Below are positions 35,778-46,369 of a stretch of 64,000 nucleotides of DNA, one piece after another (the first letter of the stretch is position 1; every line of letters begins with the position of its first letter). The DNA is from Diphasiastrum complanatum (taxonomy: Eukaryota; Streptophyta; Lycopodiopsida; Lycopodiales; Lycopodiaceae). The translations under genes were made by a program, and so were the position numbers. The notes beneath the pieces are model-generated. The model saw only the letters and a program-made list of their open reading frames with translations. It made no database searches and was not told where the DNA came from. Where the stretch lies: the NCBI GenBank assembly GCA_029204225.1, contig CM055104.1, positions 28,278,253-28,342,252 of the forward strand, in the 5' to 3' direction.

Positions 35778-36917
35778 GTTTGGATGCCCGTGAGTGTTCG
35801 CTTAAATCTTCCGTTGGGTCTAATTGTGGGAACCCTGGAAAGACAAGCGGACTTGCAACAGTCACAATTGAGGAGCTACAAAATTTCTTTGCTGTAGATG
35901 AGCGCAAGAGCGGCTTCTTTTTTTATGCATTCAGATATTGTGGATTCATTGGCGCCTAGTAAGCCTCCCTTTCTGAAATAATGTCCCTTGTACGGGAAAA
36001 TTTGGCCTGATAGATGTATACATCTCAGAATGTTGGAGTTCAAAGCAACAGTTGCACATTACAAACTGCATAGCGTCGGCCTAGCAAATTAGCATGTAAG
36101 ATGAGCGATTGCAATGAACCATTTTCGCATCAGCTGAAGATAAAAATAAGATCCTCAAAGCTAATTCACTGGCCTGGAATCAAACCCTTACAGAAAAATA
36201 ATGATATCATACTTAGAAATTGCACGAGAAAAGGGGAGGGGCATTTTAACATGGATCTAGCAAGTGCAAAGGTTATTGATCAGCTCAGCACAAAGTGCAT
36301 GCCAAAAGAGAAGCCAGATCAGACAGTAAAACGTTCCGAAAAAGCTTGGCAAACTCTGCACTTCTGCTGGCTGCCCAACAACGAGCTAGGATAATAATGA
36401 GAGCCCGACCTTGTGCCAGAGCATTCCACGTCTTGCACCTTTGCAGCTGCCCATATTATATGAAACTTTTACTTGCTCACTCGATATTTATCGCGCTTCA
36501 AGAGGAGAGATATGAGAGAGAGACAAGAGACATGAGAGAGAGACGAGAGAGACAGAGATATGCTTTGGTCCATCTTTTCTACATGTTTGCAAAATATCTC
36601 AATATCATTCACCATTTCTAGCTTTGTCCCCATAACAATCCTGGAAATATTTAAATATACTAGGATCTAGCTACATCTTTTTTAATCTATTGCAAAATAT
36701 CTTAACATCATTTACCATTTTAACCTTTGTCCCAGCTAGCCATCGAGATGGTATGCTAATAGGTGAGGTGTCTTACCCAAGTGAGTGAGCACAACTTACA
36801 AGTCCAACGTGTTCACAGTGAGGCAGACATATAAGTACTTGTCCAATTGTGAACTCTCTCAACAATTGTCTTTCTTGGCTCGTTTCACATTTTTCTTGGC
36901 TAACAACCTGAAAGGAC
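35778..36917. other. Upstream region of the DUF1685 gene; otherwise unrecognised
   Basis: The promoter of the minus-strand DUF1685 gene should lie from about 35780 upwards. I cannot pick a TATA box with confidence. An imperfect GAGA-rich patch occurs at 36505-36560. No other gene or element is recognised. Confidence 0.45.
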
Positions 36918-37157
36918 TCATCTTACCATAAGCATGCTTTTTATTATTATAAGCCAACTTCCACAATGGCAAATACTTTTCCATTGTGTTTGCTTAGCAC
37001 TTATATAAGCCCCAAGCATGTCCTCTATGGTTTCGTTAACTCTCTCTATTTGACCATCCATTTTCGAAGGATCACTACTCATTTTCAACCCCACCTCAAG
37101 CCTATCCATTATAGCAATCCATAAATGACCCATAAAGCATGTATCTCTATCAAACAT
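36918..37157 (-). pseudogene. Ty3/Gypsy integrase core fragment
   Basis: The minus-strand frame carries FDRDTCFMGHLW and KMDGQIERVNETIEDML, corresponding to the second Asp and catalytic Glu part of the integrase core. The frame is cut off on its upstream side at 37157/37158, exactly where the next LTR begins. It is therefore probably the host of a later insertion. Confidence 0.75.
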
Positions 37158-38432
37158 GATGGGGCAAGGGAGATAGGAAGAACGAGAACGGAGAAGAGAG
37201 CAGGAATATTGCGGAACAGCTCTCCCGTTCTAATCGGCTGCTAGGTGCATAAACAGTCTAATAGACAGCTTATGCTGAAGATGATCACAGCTTAATGTGT
37301 TCTGATTGCCCAACAGGATCTTAAAAATTAATTCATACTCTAAAACAAGAGTACAGTCCACCGAAGAGATTAGAGATGGTTTGTATGTGGTACTATTGAA
37401 ATCAGATTCAACATGAAGTATAGTTCTGAAATAAATGGAAAGCAATATGATATCGCGAGTTCCTCAGGCGTCAAAGATAGCCATTGTCTGATAAAAAACT
37501 GAGGAGTCGTAGACGTCCGTGTTCTGATCAAAATGAGTAAACAAGCGCGATCAAACAGCAATGAAAGTGCATTCAATCACAACAAGCATTCATCTACGTT
37601 GTACACAGATAAAAGGGTTGCTAATCTGTGCTTGGACGATCTATTTATAGATTTCATCCTTGTATTAATTACATTGAATGCTTCTCACCTAATTAGGAAA
37701 GTCGTTGTACTTGGAAGTATATGGCTTTTGTGACAACTATACACAGTATATACGGTCAATAATTCAACATTGTTGACGCGGATGAGGACGTCGCTGGAAC
37801 ATTCCTCGTTTATTTTAGATGACCTTCGAGATTCTTCTCTCTCTTCGCATTTTTTCGCAAGAAACCAAAGGTGCCCTAAAAAAGACGGTGATGTCTTTAA
37901 AACAGTTTAACTCATGAAAATAGATGACCTTCAAGATTTTTTCTCTCTTCGCATTTTTCGCAAAGAGCCGAAGGTGTGTTAAAAACAGTTAAATTTTTGA
38001 ATTATGCAAGTTTTTGCATTTTGGAAAAATGCCAAAAAGCCGAAGCTGTTGAAAACATAGTGTATTTCTGCATACTGTTGAAAAAGTAATGTATTTCTGC
38101 ATACTTGTTCTAAATGCAAGTTTTGTGGAAGTCCTTGAAGATGGCAAAGTCTTCAATAACTTCAATTTATTAAACTTAACATCTGAACTTTGAAATTATG
38201 ATAAGATTGGTTACCCTTTGTTGGAGATCAGTTGGAAGCCCGTTGTAGACGTTCTTCAAATAAATTGGTTGTTTAAGTTTGTGATTCCTGCAGGTATCAA
38301 ATGAGCAGACGTAGAACCAAAGTTGGTTTCACCTGACCCTACATCAATGATCAATAAACATGCAGGAAGAATCATGAAATATAAATTAGTCATTCACCAA
38401 GGAGGCAACTGTGGGCTTAATTTCCAACAGCC
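37158..38432 (-). mobile_element. Copia-type LTR (3' LTR, minus orientation)
   Basis: The minus-strand LTR start TGTTGGAAATTAAGCCCAC lies at about 38432, preceded by the purine tract AAGGGGGGC. A diverged copy of the same LTR start lies at 59235 and runs to about 58970. The lower end is placed at 37158 because the Gypsy integrase frame resumes there. The interior around 37850-38060 has a CGCATTTTTTCGCAAG... AAGGTGCC block related to the repeat in the LTR at 44220-45040. Confidence 0.6.
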
Positions 38433-38474
38433 CCCCTTAAGTTCACGGTTGGTGCCTTGGTATCTTCGTCAGGT

Positions 38475-38870
38475 TCAGCTTGTTGAAGAATTTCTGGTGC
38501 TTGATCCTGGGAAGCGCTTTGGTGAACCATTTTTGTTGTGGAGCAGTATTGAACAAGAAGGTTTAGTCAATACTATACTTGGATCCATTGGAGAATCAAT
38601 TGGTTTGCAATTGGACATAGGAAATTTTTCTAAAATGCCTTTTAGATATGCCTGCTGGCTAAGATAGATCTTCTTCAGAAGTTTATTTCTAGTAATGTGA
38701 ATTCCTAGCAAAGAATGAACATCTCCTAAATCAGTCATGTCAAATTCCTTTGACAGATCACTCTTAGTAGTGTGCAGTAGAGAAGTGTCGTTAGACCGAA
38801 TAAATGCATCATCTACGTAAAGAACTATGTGAACTGAATTGGTGCCTATACGTCGCCCCTTGGCAAAAAA
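38475..38870 (-). pseudogene. Copia reverse transcriptase fragment
   Basis: Minus-strand translation gives the catalytic box LYVDDAF (about 38810-38830), then KEFDMTDLGDVHSLLGI, YLSQQAYLKGILEKF and NCKPIDSPMDPS. These are the C-terminal half of a Copia reverse transcriptase and the approach to RNase H. RNase H itself is missing: the frame runs into the polypurine tract and the LTR at 38432. Confidence 0.85.
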
Positions 38871-38879
38871 TGCAACACA

Positions 38880-39620
38880 GTGGCCAGAATGACTTAGAAA
38901 TCATTTCTGGACCACCTTCGCCTTTTTTGCCTCTTTGCAAAAAATGCGACAAAGTGGCTAGAATGTCTTAAAACCATTTTTAAGGCACCTTCGGCTTCTT
39001 CGACTTCTTTGCTGTCTTTAATCTAAGGCATCTTCGGCTTTTTTGCCTTCTTCGTTGCCTTCAATCTAAGGGCGTCTTCGTGATTTACACACCTTAAGTC
39101 TAAGGGCACCTTCAGGATTTGCATACCTTTAGTCTAAAGGGCACCTTTGGGTTTTTCGGGTTTTTTTTTGTGTTTTTGCTACATTGGCAGACCGACGTCG
39201 CCAACTTATCATCAATTCTAAAAAAATTGGAGAAACAAATATCCTAAGGGTGGTTACTAACTTTGCATAGATGCAAAACTGGAGTAAATGGCAGTTAGGC
39301 ATAAGATATTTTTCTCTCAACACTTGTAAATATATATACTAGCTGAATCAAGCTATGTAAGAGTTAATTGAATTTCTCTTTTCAATCAAAGTTATCTGTA
39401 GCCAGTGTTATCACGCTCAGCAAGCTGAGGTTATTACTTCAAGCCATTGTACTCACTGTTGATATTAATCAGAGTACAATTTTTGTCTCACTACTGCGTC
39501 GTTCATTTGTGCAATCTGTATGAATTCTTCTACTTGAATAATTCTACTGCTAATTGTTGCGTTTCCATTCCTACACGCCACGCTCAAATCCTCGAGCTTC
39601 CGCTGCCGCTCACACCTACA
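38880..39620 (+). mobile_element. Copia LTR family K, solo or truncated copy
   Basis: 39180-39620 is the inverted counterpart of 44219-44660, and part is repeated at 54410-54580. No primer-binding site follows at its end, so it looks like a solo or broken LTR. Its left part contains repeats of a block of about 62 bp (near 38865-38995) and CACCTTCGG-type short repeats. The body to its right belongs to another element. Confidence 0.7.
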
Positions 39621-39629
39621 ATTTTACGA

Positions 39630-40180
39630 TAGCATAGAATCATAATAAATGAATTCCTCCTTGCTTCCACCTTTGATATCGAAGTTTCACAAATCATGTG
39701 TCTTACAAGCATTATAAAGCAAAACCGTACAGTTGTTGGTCAATCATCTTCACACCATTAGTCTAACCAATTAACTTCATCCATGAGTAACTCGGGTACT
39801 CAATTTAATTGCCAATGATTTAGAAATCCCAAATGTCTAGGTGTAGATCTCAATTTACTAGTAACACCACATTTAGATTCTAAGTTAACCAATAAATCTT
39901 CCACAGAAATATCTGTTAACTTTGCAAGTATTTGTTCCAAACAATACTTGGCCATATGTCTATGTTTGATGACCAGTTTAAGTGCACCAATTAAAGCCAA
40001 TTACCAAGAATACATAGTAAATTCATACAAGATTATTGTGCACATATGAGAATAATCTCACTATGACCCAGTACACAAACACATTAAGACATTCCAAACT
40101 CAATATTCCAATCAAACTTACTCCTATTCCAACTAAAATGTGAAGAAACAAAATGTTTCTATCGCCAAAGCCTTGCTAGC
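39630..40180. other. Unrecognised sequence between two Copia LTR regions
   Basis: Contains a 66-codon minus-strand open frame (39800-40000) with a protein-like composition but no motif I recognise. It may be a fragment of a retroelement gag or of an inserted gene. Confidence 0.3.
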
Positions 40181-40859
40181 TTTCAATCCTGAACTTTTGA
40201 CAAAAGACGACACGACACGACACGAAATCAGTCGTGCTCCTCAAAGGACCAAGAAGATCAGCCAAGTACCATGGGGTACAAGTATTTGATCAGATATCAT
40301 GACATCAGCAGAAGTAGTACTCTAGATCGTGGCTAATCTGCCACTCTTGTAATTCGTGATTAGTTGTAGATGATTAATCTTTTTGATCTGGAAGTTACAC
40401 GATGCAACACGAAAAAGTTTGCAAACTATATACTTTATGCTTGATGCATAATACTATAAGAAGTAAGATGAATATACAGAACACATGTCCGCTTGTGAGC
40501 GAGACAATTTTGTAGAGGATCTGTAGATCCAGAAGTCCGCTAGTAAGCGGGACACGAATCGTGGGAGAACTGTATTTCTCTCACGTCAATGCACTACGTG
40601 GATCTGTCATGAAGTGCTAGAAATCAAGAAAATCAATAGATAATATTGTGGCTGTTATGCACATATTATTCTGTATGATTGTATGATCTCGAATGAATAT
40701 TTGTTTGCTACAATTCATGTATCTAATTTACTTGTTTATTCAATTTCACACATTGTTGAATGCTATAATAATTTATAGCGTAGATCAATAGTGTCCGTCT
40801 ATACTCTAAAGGATTGTAGGAATGATATAGCCAGCAGTGACCAACAATCATATCTGAAT

Positions 40860-41230
40860 TTCTGACGAACTGATTTTATTTGCGAATGCTTTCGCTTCGT
40901 GCTTCGTTTCATTTCGCTTTGCAATCACTTGGCTATAAGCGTAAATTAATGGTTTCGTTTTGTTTTGTTTTGTTTCGTCTTGTTTCATTTCATTTTGTCT
41001 CGTCTTGTTTCAGAGGCTGATTGATCTTTTCGCGAATGCTTTCGTTTTATTTCGTTTCGTTTCGCGATCTCTATGCTTCCAGCATGAATCAATGTTAGAG
41101 CTCGTTTAAGTTTTGCTTTGTTTCGTTTCATTTCGTTTTCGTCTAGATTTCGTCTCGTTTCGTTTTGTTGTGTTACAGAGCCTGATTGATCCAACACGAA
41201 TTATTCTCGAATAGAAATAATTCGAGTTTT
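40860..41230. repeat. TTTCGTTT-rich tandem region within a Copia LTR
   Basis: Three diverged units each begin CTGATT...GAATGCTTTCG (near 40869, 41025 and 41182) and are filled with TTTCGTTT/TTTTGTTT runs. On the opposite strand the same character (AAACGAAA) is seen at 58540-58600, beyond the end of the Copia element at 54180-58940. Confidence 0.6.
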
Positions 41231-41441
41231 GCAAAAGTTTTGCAAATTTTTTGAGAGACTTTTATCAGTTTGTCACCAGAGTTCTAGCTGGAATTTGCAT
41301 TTTCTGAGTGCACACATTTCGCATCAGTGGTATCAGAGCTAGGTTTGTCAAAGTCTGACAGAGCTGAAAAGCTATCAGATCTAGGAGGCTAAGCATTCAA
41401 ACAAAGAACCATTAACAAGTGAAAACACAAATTCAGAAGCA

Positions 41442-42350
41442 ATGGCTTCAATTAGCAGCATACAATCCAAGATCTGTACAGTTCTAGATTCATTAGGATC
41501 TAACTTCCTTGCATGGAAGGTTAAGACCTCGCTGATACTAAAGGGAGAAGGATTATTCCCCTGGGTAGATGGCACCGAGGAGATGCCTACAATAACAGGC
41601 AAGGAGCTACGTGAATGGAGGGAGAAGAATGACAAGGCAGTAGTCTTGCTATCATCATCCATCAAGGATAGCCTGAATCTTGACCTGGCTACACTCTCTA
41701 AAGCAAAGGAGATGTGGGATACACTACTCACAAGATTTCAGACGAAATCACGCAGTCAGATAATGATGCTTGAAGATCAGCTGACAAACCTACAGTGGGA
41801 TGGCAAAGACCTCACTTCTTTTGTTAGGAAGATGAATGATCTATTTCTTTCACTACACAATTCTGGAGCAGAAAATACAGTGTCAACAGAGAAGCAACTC
41901 ACTTATCTGTTGAGAGCCTTACCAAGATCCTTCCAAACAACCAGAACACTGCTAGCAAAGGATCCTACAATTACACTAAAAAAGGCAATTGTCAAGATTC
42001 GATAAGAACTCGAGACTCGAGAGCGTCTTTATGACAAGGATGCTTTTGACCAAGCCCTCTATAGCAACAAGGAGAAGACAGAGAAATAATTCAAGCCTAA
42101 GAGGGAGTGAGATCGAAGGCATGATCGTGATCAGTAAGCAGAGGGAACCAGTAAAGGCAAATGGAAGAACAAAGGAAGGTTGAAACAGCAAAGTGGAAAC
42201 AAGAAGACTTGCGTGAGATGCAAACGCGAAGGACACACTGTCGATTTGTGTTGGTTCAATCCAAAAATTGAGTGTATCCACTGCCACAAGAAGGGTCATG
42301 CAGCCATGGACTGTCCTGAACCCAAGAAACAAATCAGTTCAAAGTAGACA
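41442..42350 (+). pseudogene. Copia gag
   Basis: Frame 41442-42005 encodes a UBN2/gag-type capsid region (FLAWKVKTSLILKGEG, then EMWDTLLTRFQTKS and MLEDQLTNLQW). Beyond a stop at 42003 and frame breaks, 42205-42320 encodes two CCHC zinc knuckles, CVRCKREGHTVDLC and CIHCHKKGHAAMDC, both with all four ligands. The start is the first Met after the primer-binding site and leader. Confidence 0.85.
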
Positions 42351-42483
42351 GGAGAACAATAATAGTTTGTCCTATGTCAAGGAGCCAGAGAGCTCGAAAA
42401 TGGGTGAAGAGAGATCGAATCATGGTAATTCAACAACCTACATCTGTGCAGACATGTGTGCAGTGTCAACACCTGACACACAG

Positions 42484-43060
42484 GAGGTAATCCTAGACTC
42501 AGGAGCTACCTCACACTCTGTTACATTAAGATGAATCATGTCTGATTTTCGAAGTGCAGATCCATCAAGATTTATTGTTCTTGGAGATGGATCCAAACAT
42601 CAAGTGAATGGTATTGGTTCACTATGGCTGAACACGAATGGCAGAGACATACGACTCGAAGATGTTCTGTTCGTGCCTCTGGCTACAAGTCGAGCTTTTC
42701 TTCTGTCGATGCTTCCATCTGCTTTGTACTTGACTATCCATTTGCAATATTTTCTCAAATATACAATGTCGATTACACTGAGACTTTCAGTCCAGTAGTC
42801 AAGCATTCTTCTATTTGACTTTTATTATCATTTGTTGTTGCAGCAGATTTGGAAATACATCAAATGGATGTACTGCTATCTTTTGAATTCAACATGACCG
42901 ATCTGGGCGAAGCTCATTTTTGCCTTGGTTTTTGAATCCAAAGAGATAGAATTTGAAAGTTGATCTACATTACTCACAACAAAGGTACATCTACAATATG
43001 TTAGTCAGATATAATTGGGTTAATTGCACCAACAAGAATAGTGAACTTTAAATGAAAGGC
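42484..43060 (+). pseudogene. Copia protease and scrambled reverse transcriptase
   Basis: 42484-42678 reads VILDSGATSH (protease active site), then FIVLGDGSKH and LEDVLFVP. Integrase is absent. 42679-42749 encodes the reverse-transcriptase segment KWIVKYKADGSIDRRKARLV only on the minus strand, i.e. it is inverted. Directly after it the plus strand continues with FSQIYNVDYTETFSPVVKH. A second deletion joins LEIHQMDV to FNMTDLGEAHFCLG, removing the catalytic YVDD box. The pieces end near 43060. Confidence 0.8.
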
Positions 43061-43148
43061 ATCCCTACAATTTAAGAAAAAATACTTTGAGAGACAAGTT
43101 GGACTATTGTAGAAATAGTGAATCATATACGACCTGTAAAAGCAACTC

Positions 43149-44075
43149 TCATGACTTGATTTCCACGTACATTCTATGATGAAACGTCAACACAATTTTT
43201 GGGGATAAGTCAAGTTGGTTGGTAGAAGCATTATTTGCTTGTTGTTGGAACTGTTGCTTTCTTTTGTTGTTGTATTGCAACGTTCTGCAATCCTTGATAA
43301 GGTGACCAGTCCTCTTACAATACTTACAGAATAGATTTTGTCTTGGTTGGAAGGATGAAGACTTTGAAGTTGATGGTGTGTTTGATACAGGTTGTTGCAT
43401 GTTGCCCTTGTTGTCAGGATAGTCTGATTGTGTAGACCTCTTGGATTTAAACTTCTGATTTTTTAAATACAGAGCTTGAGGATCCGATCCTGAGCCTGAG
43501 GAGGAGGCTGATCTTCTGATCTCCTCTTGTAGAAGCAACGATATTACTCTTGATAGAGTGAGGTGCTCTTGGATAGAAATTGCCATTAACCAATTTTCGT
43601 AGGCTTCAAGTAGACTCGATAATAGAGTCATGAGTGCATCGGAATCTTCTATGACTGAGCCGGTTGCAGTCATCTGCTCCCTAATATTTTTGAACGTGTT
43701 GAGGTGACTTGAAACACTATCTGCATCAGACATTCCAAGGGTGAAGAATTTCTTCCTCAGATGTAGCTTGGTAGTTACGTCTCTGATGTCGTAGAGAGTT
43801 GCTAGGATGTCCCATGCATCTTTAGTGGTCTGAGTAGCACGTATGTGGCTGATCTGAGTATCCTTGATATTGAGGGTGATTATGGCAAATGCTTTGCCAT
43901 CTCTCATTCTTCACTTGGTGATGACGGTTGCATCACCTTCTGGTTTGAGCTCTGTGCCATCAACGATGTCCCACAGTTCTTTGGCTAGAAGTATAACCTT
44001 CATCTTGAATTTTCAGAGATGGTAGTTATCTCCATCGAGTTTGTCAATGTGAGATGAACTGGATAATAGATCCAT
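43149..44075 (-). pseudogene. Copia gag with two nonsense codons
   Basis: The minus-strand frame opens with ATG at 44075. KLDGDNYHL is followed by TGA where Trp is expected, then KFKMKVILLAKELWDIVDG. A second TGA, again at a Trp position, precedes RMRDGKAF. The remainder, 43149-43907, is open and ends with one CCHC knuckle, CKYCKRTGHLIKDC. It belongs to the LTR and primer-binding site immediately upstream (44206-45040). The pol region is missing because the opposed element abuts at 43149. Confidence 0.85.
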
Positions 44076-44205
44076 TCTGGTTGGACTAGATCATTGGTAG
44101 AAACAACGATTGTCAGAATACTGTTGCTATGCGCGTTTGTTAGAAAGACGTTTTAATAGAAACAAGATTGATAATCCGTAATAGAAATGAAGATTACTAA
44201 AATGC

Positions 44206-45040
44206 CCGCTTTGATACCATGTCATAAAATCGCGGGTGTGAGCTGCAGCAAAGCTCGAGGATTTGAGCGTGGCGTGTAGGAACGGAAATGCAATGGTTAG
44301 CAGCAAAAATATTTAAGTAGAAGAATTCATACGGATTGCGCAAATGAACGACGCAGTAGTGAGACAAAAATTGCACTCTGATTAATATCAACAGTGAGTA
44401 CAATGGCTTGAAGTAATAACTTCAGCTTGCTAAGCGTGATGACGATGGCTACAGATAACTCTGATTGAAAGAGAAATTCAATTAACTCTTACATAGCTTG
44501 ATTTAGCTAGTATATATATTTACAAGTGTTGAGAGAAAAATATCTTATGCCTTAACTGCTATTTACTCCAGTTTTGCATTTGTGCAAAGTTGGTAACCGC
44601 TCTTAGAATATTTGTTTCTCTAGCTGTTTTAGGGTTGATGATAAGTTGGTGACGTCGGTATGCCAATGTAGCAAAAATGCAAAAAACCCAAAGGTGCCCT
44701 TTAGACTGAAGGTATGCAAATCCTGAAGGTGCCCTTAGACTTAAGGTGTGTAAATCATGAAGGTGCCCTTAGACTGAAGGCATCAAAGAAGGCGAAAAAG
44801 GTGAAAAAGCCGAAGGTGCCTTAGACTGAAGGCGCGAAGAAGGAGAAGGTGCCTTAGACGAAAGGCAACGAAAAAGGAGAAGGTGCCTGAGACTAAAGGC
44901 AGCGAAGAAGCCGAAGGTGCCTTAGATTAAAGGCAACGAAGAAGCCGAAGTGCCTTAAAAATGGTTTTAAGGCATTTTGGCCACTTTGTCGCATTTTTTG
45001 CAAAGAGGCGAAAAAGGCGAAGATGGTCCAGAAATGGTTT
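44206..45040 (-). mobile_element. Copia 5' LTR (family K) with primer-binding site
   Basis: The minus strand reads LTR then TGGTATCAAAGC (about 44206-44217), a variant tRNA-Met primer-binding site, then gag. 44219-44660 is the inverted counterpart of 39180-39620. The outer part (44690-44960) is a tandem minisatellite. The exact LTR start beyond 45040 is uncertain. Confidence 0.7.
44690..44960. repeat. Minisatellite of AAGGTGCC...GAAGAAGG units within an LTR
   Basis: About six units of roughly 35-45 bp, each containing AAGGTGCCYTAGACT, AAGGC and a purine-rich AAGAAGGC-like tail. Related units occur in reverse complement at 38920-39150 and 54190-54390. Confidence 0.75.
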
Positions 45041-45059
45041 CTAAGTCATTTTGGCTCGG

Positions 45060-45325
45060 TGTTAGCAGCACTTGGCTCGGTGAAGACGTCAAGTGTGGAC
45101 TCGGTGGAAGGTCATTAAAGTTGACTCAGTGAAGTGCGCATTAAGATTGACTCGGCGAAGTGCTACTCGACAAAGTGAGTATGCAACCTGACTTGGCAAA
45201 GTGAGTATGCAACCTGACTCGGGGAAGTGAGTATGCAACCTAACTCGACGAAGTGAGTATTCAAAGTGACTCGGCTAAGTGCTTATTCAAAGTGACTTGG
45301 CTAAGTGCTCATGCATACTGACTTC
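45060..45325. repeat. Tandem array of a unit of about 30 bp (GACTCGGCGAAGTGAG...)
   Basis: Roughly eight diverged units containing GACTCGGNNAAGTG followed by ATGCAACCT or ATTCAAAGT. The array directly follows the LTR minisatellite and is a different sequence. No coding role is seen. Confidence 0.75.
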
Positions 45326-45837
45326 TTATGAGAACTTAGTAACTAAAGTAGAAATGTCAAGTGTTTAAGTATAGTTCTCATTTGGACATGCGGTCTCTAT
45401 TACCAGATTTATCTATGGACAAAAAAATGAAGTCTCAGAATGTCAGAAGGAATATGGACTCGAAAAGTTTGAAAATCTATCCTCTGAAGCTATATTATGT
45501 GATGTCGACCCGGAATAGAAGTCTAGAAAATATTGCAGTAGCTAGATGAGATGATTAGAACACTCTACTTTGGAAACATGGTTTCCATTTTGAGTATGAG
45601 TTTTGTGACATCGATTTATGAAGCATTCGGCCTTGTCCAAGGATTATCGGTGTAGCAATGTTTTATTTTGACCATTTCTATTGTATTGAGTGGTCTATTT
45701 GAGCACTATTTGAAGTTTCTTACTGGCTTATTTGTTTGTGGTATGCAACATAGTTCTAAAAGTATCTTTATTGAAGTTTTCCTCAAATTGTTTGAAATAA
45801 TATTGAACTCCATTGTTGATTGAAAAGTCTTGTCGAT

Positions 45838-45956
45838 GCCTTATGCCCTTTTAGTAACTAAATAATCAGTATTCCTAGTCAAGTTGATGTCTTATGCCCT
45901 CTTAGTAACTAAATAATCAATATTCCTAGTCGAGTTGATGTCTTATGCCCTCTTCC
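45838..45956. repeat. 51-bp tandem duplication
   Basis: A 51-bp unit (TTATGCCCTCTTAGTAACT...) is present twice with few differences (about 45838-45888 and 45889-45939), plus the start of a third copy. Confidence 0.85.
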
Positions 45957-45990
45957 TCGACAACATGTTAATAAAATTATTTTAATTAAA

Positions 45991-46095
45991 ATGGTTGAAA
46001 ATATATCTACAGATTCAATGTCTAATAAATTGAATGGTGAAAATTTTCCAGTTTGAAAACTAAAGGTACAAGCCATAGTTTCTACAAACCCTAGT
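45991..46095 (+). pseudogene. Copia gag N-terminal fragment
   Basis: ATG at 45991 opens a frame with MSNKLNGENFPV, then TGA at the usual Trp position, then KLKVQAIVSTNPSL. This matches the start of Copia gag proteins (LNG.NF..WK.K..A). The fragment soon dissolves. It belongs to a different, otherwise lost element. Confidence 0.6.
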
Positions 46096-46369
46096 TTGAA
46101 TCTCAAACCACAGTTCGAATGTTTGGAGTTGGTTTGAACTGGGAAAACAAAAAAAAATGATTCTTTATTGCTAATGATTCATGAAGTTGGACTTCGGCAT
46201 TTTTCATAATACATCATTATTGTTTGTTCAGTTGCATAAGTTTGTGTTCGCAACTCAAATTGCTCAATGTACAAACATCCAGACAGATGAATGCATGTGT
46301 CACAAACACAATAGTTACTAGTAGTCATATATAGAGCGTTGTAAATAGCATTTAAACACTATTTTAATA

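Larger units (their letters stand above)
40190..43120 (+). mobile_element. Ty1/Copia element, internally deleted and rearranged
   Basis: An LTR (start uncertain, perhaps near 40190) ends before the tRNA-Met primer-binding site TGGTATCAGAGC at 41328-41339. gag starts at 41442. Protease, then a small piece of reverse transcriptase follow, with integrase deleted and part of the reverse transcriptase inverted. Coding similarity fades near 43060, where an opposed Copia copy begins. No 3' LTR is recognised. Confidence 0.75.

Noticed and set aside
35576-35959. 127-codon plus-strand open frame
   Set aside because: Overlaps exon 1 of the DUF1685 gene and its upstream region, with no recognisable domain.
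39800-40000. 66-codon minus-strand frame with protein-like composition
   Set aside because: No motif or splice partner was found; it lies between LTR fragments, so it is noted only as unknown sequence.
42600-42806. Minus-strand Copia reverse transcriptase as a separate element
   Set aside because: Only about 23 residues match, and they fit exactly the piece missing from the plus-strand copy, so a local inversion explains it better.
44690-45325. Possible CRISPR-like repeat array
   Set aside because: Units are contiguous tandem repeats without unique spacers, and the DNA is plant nuclear.
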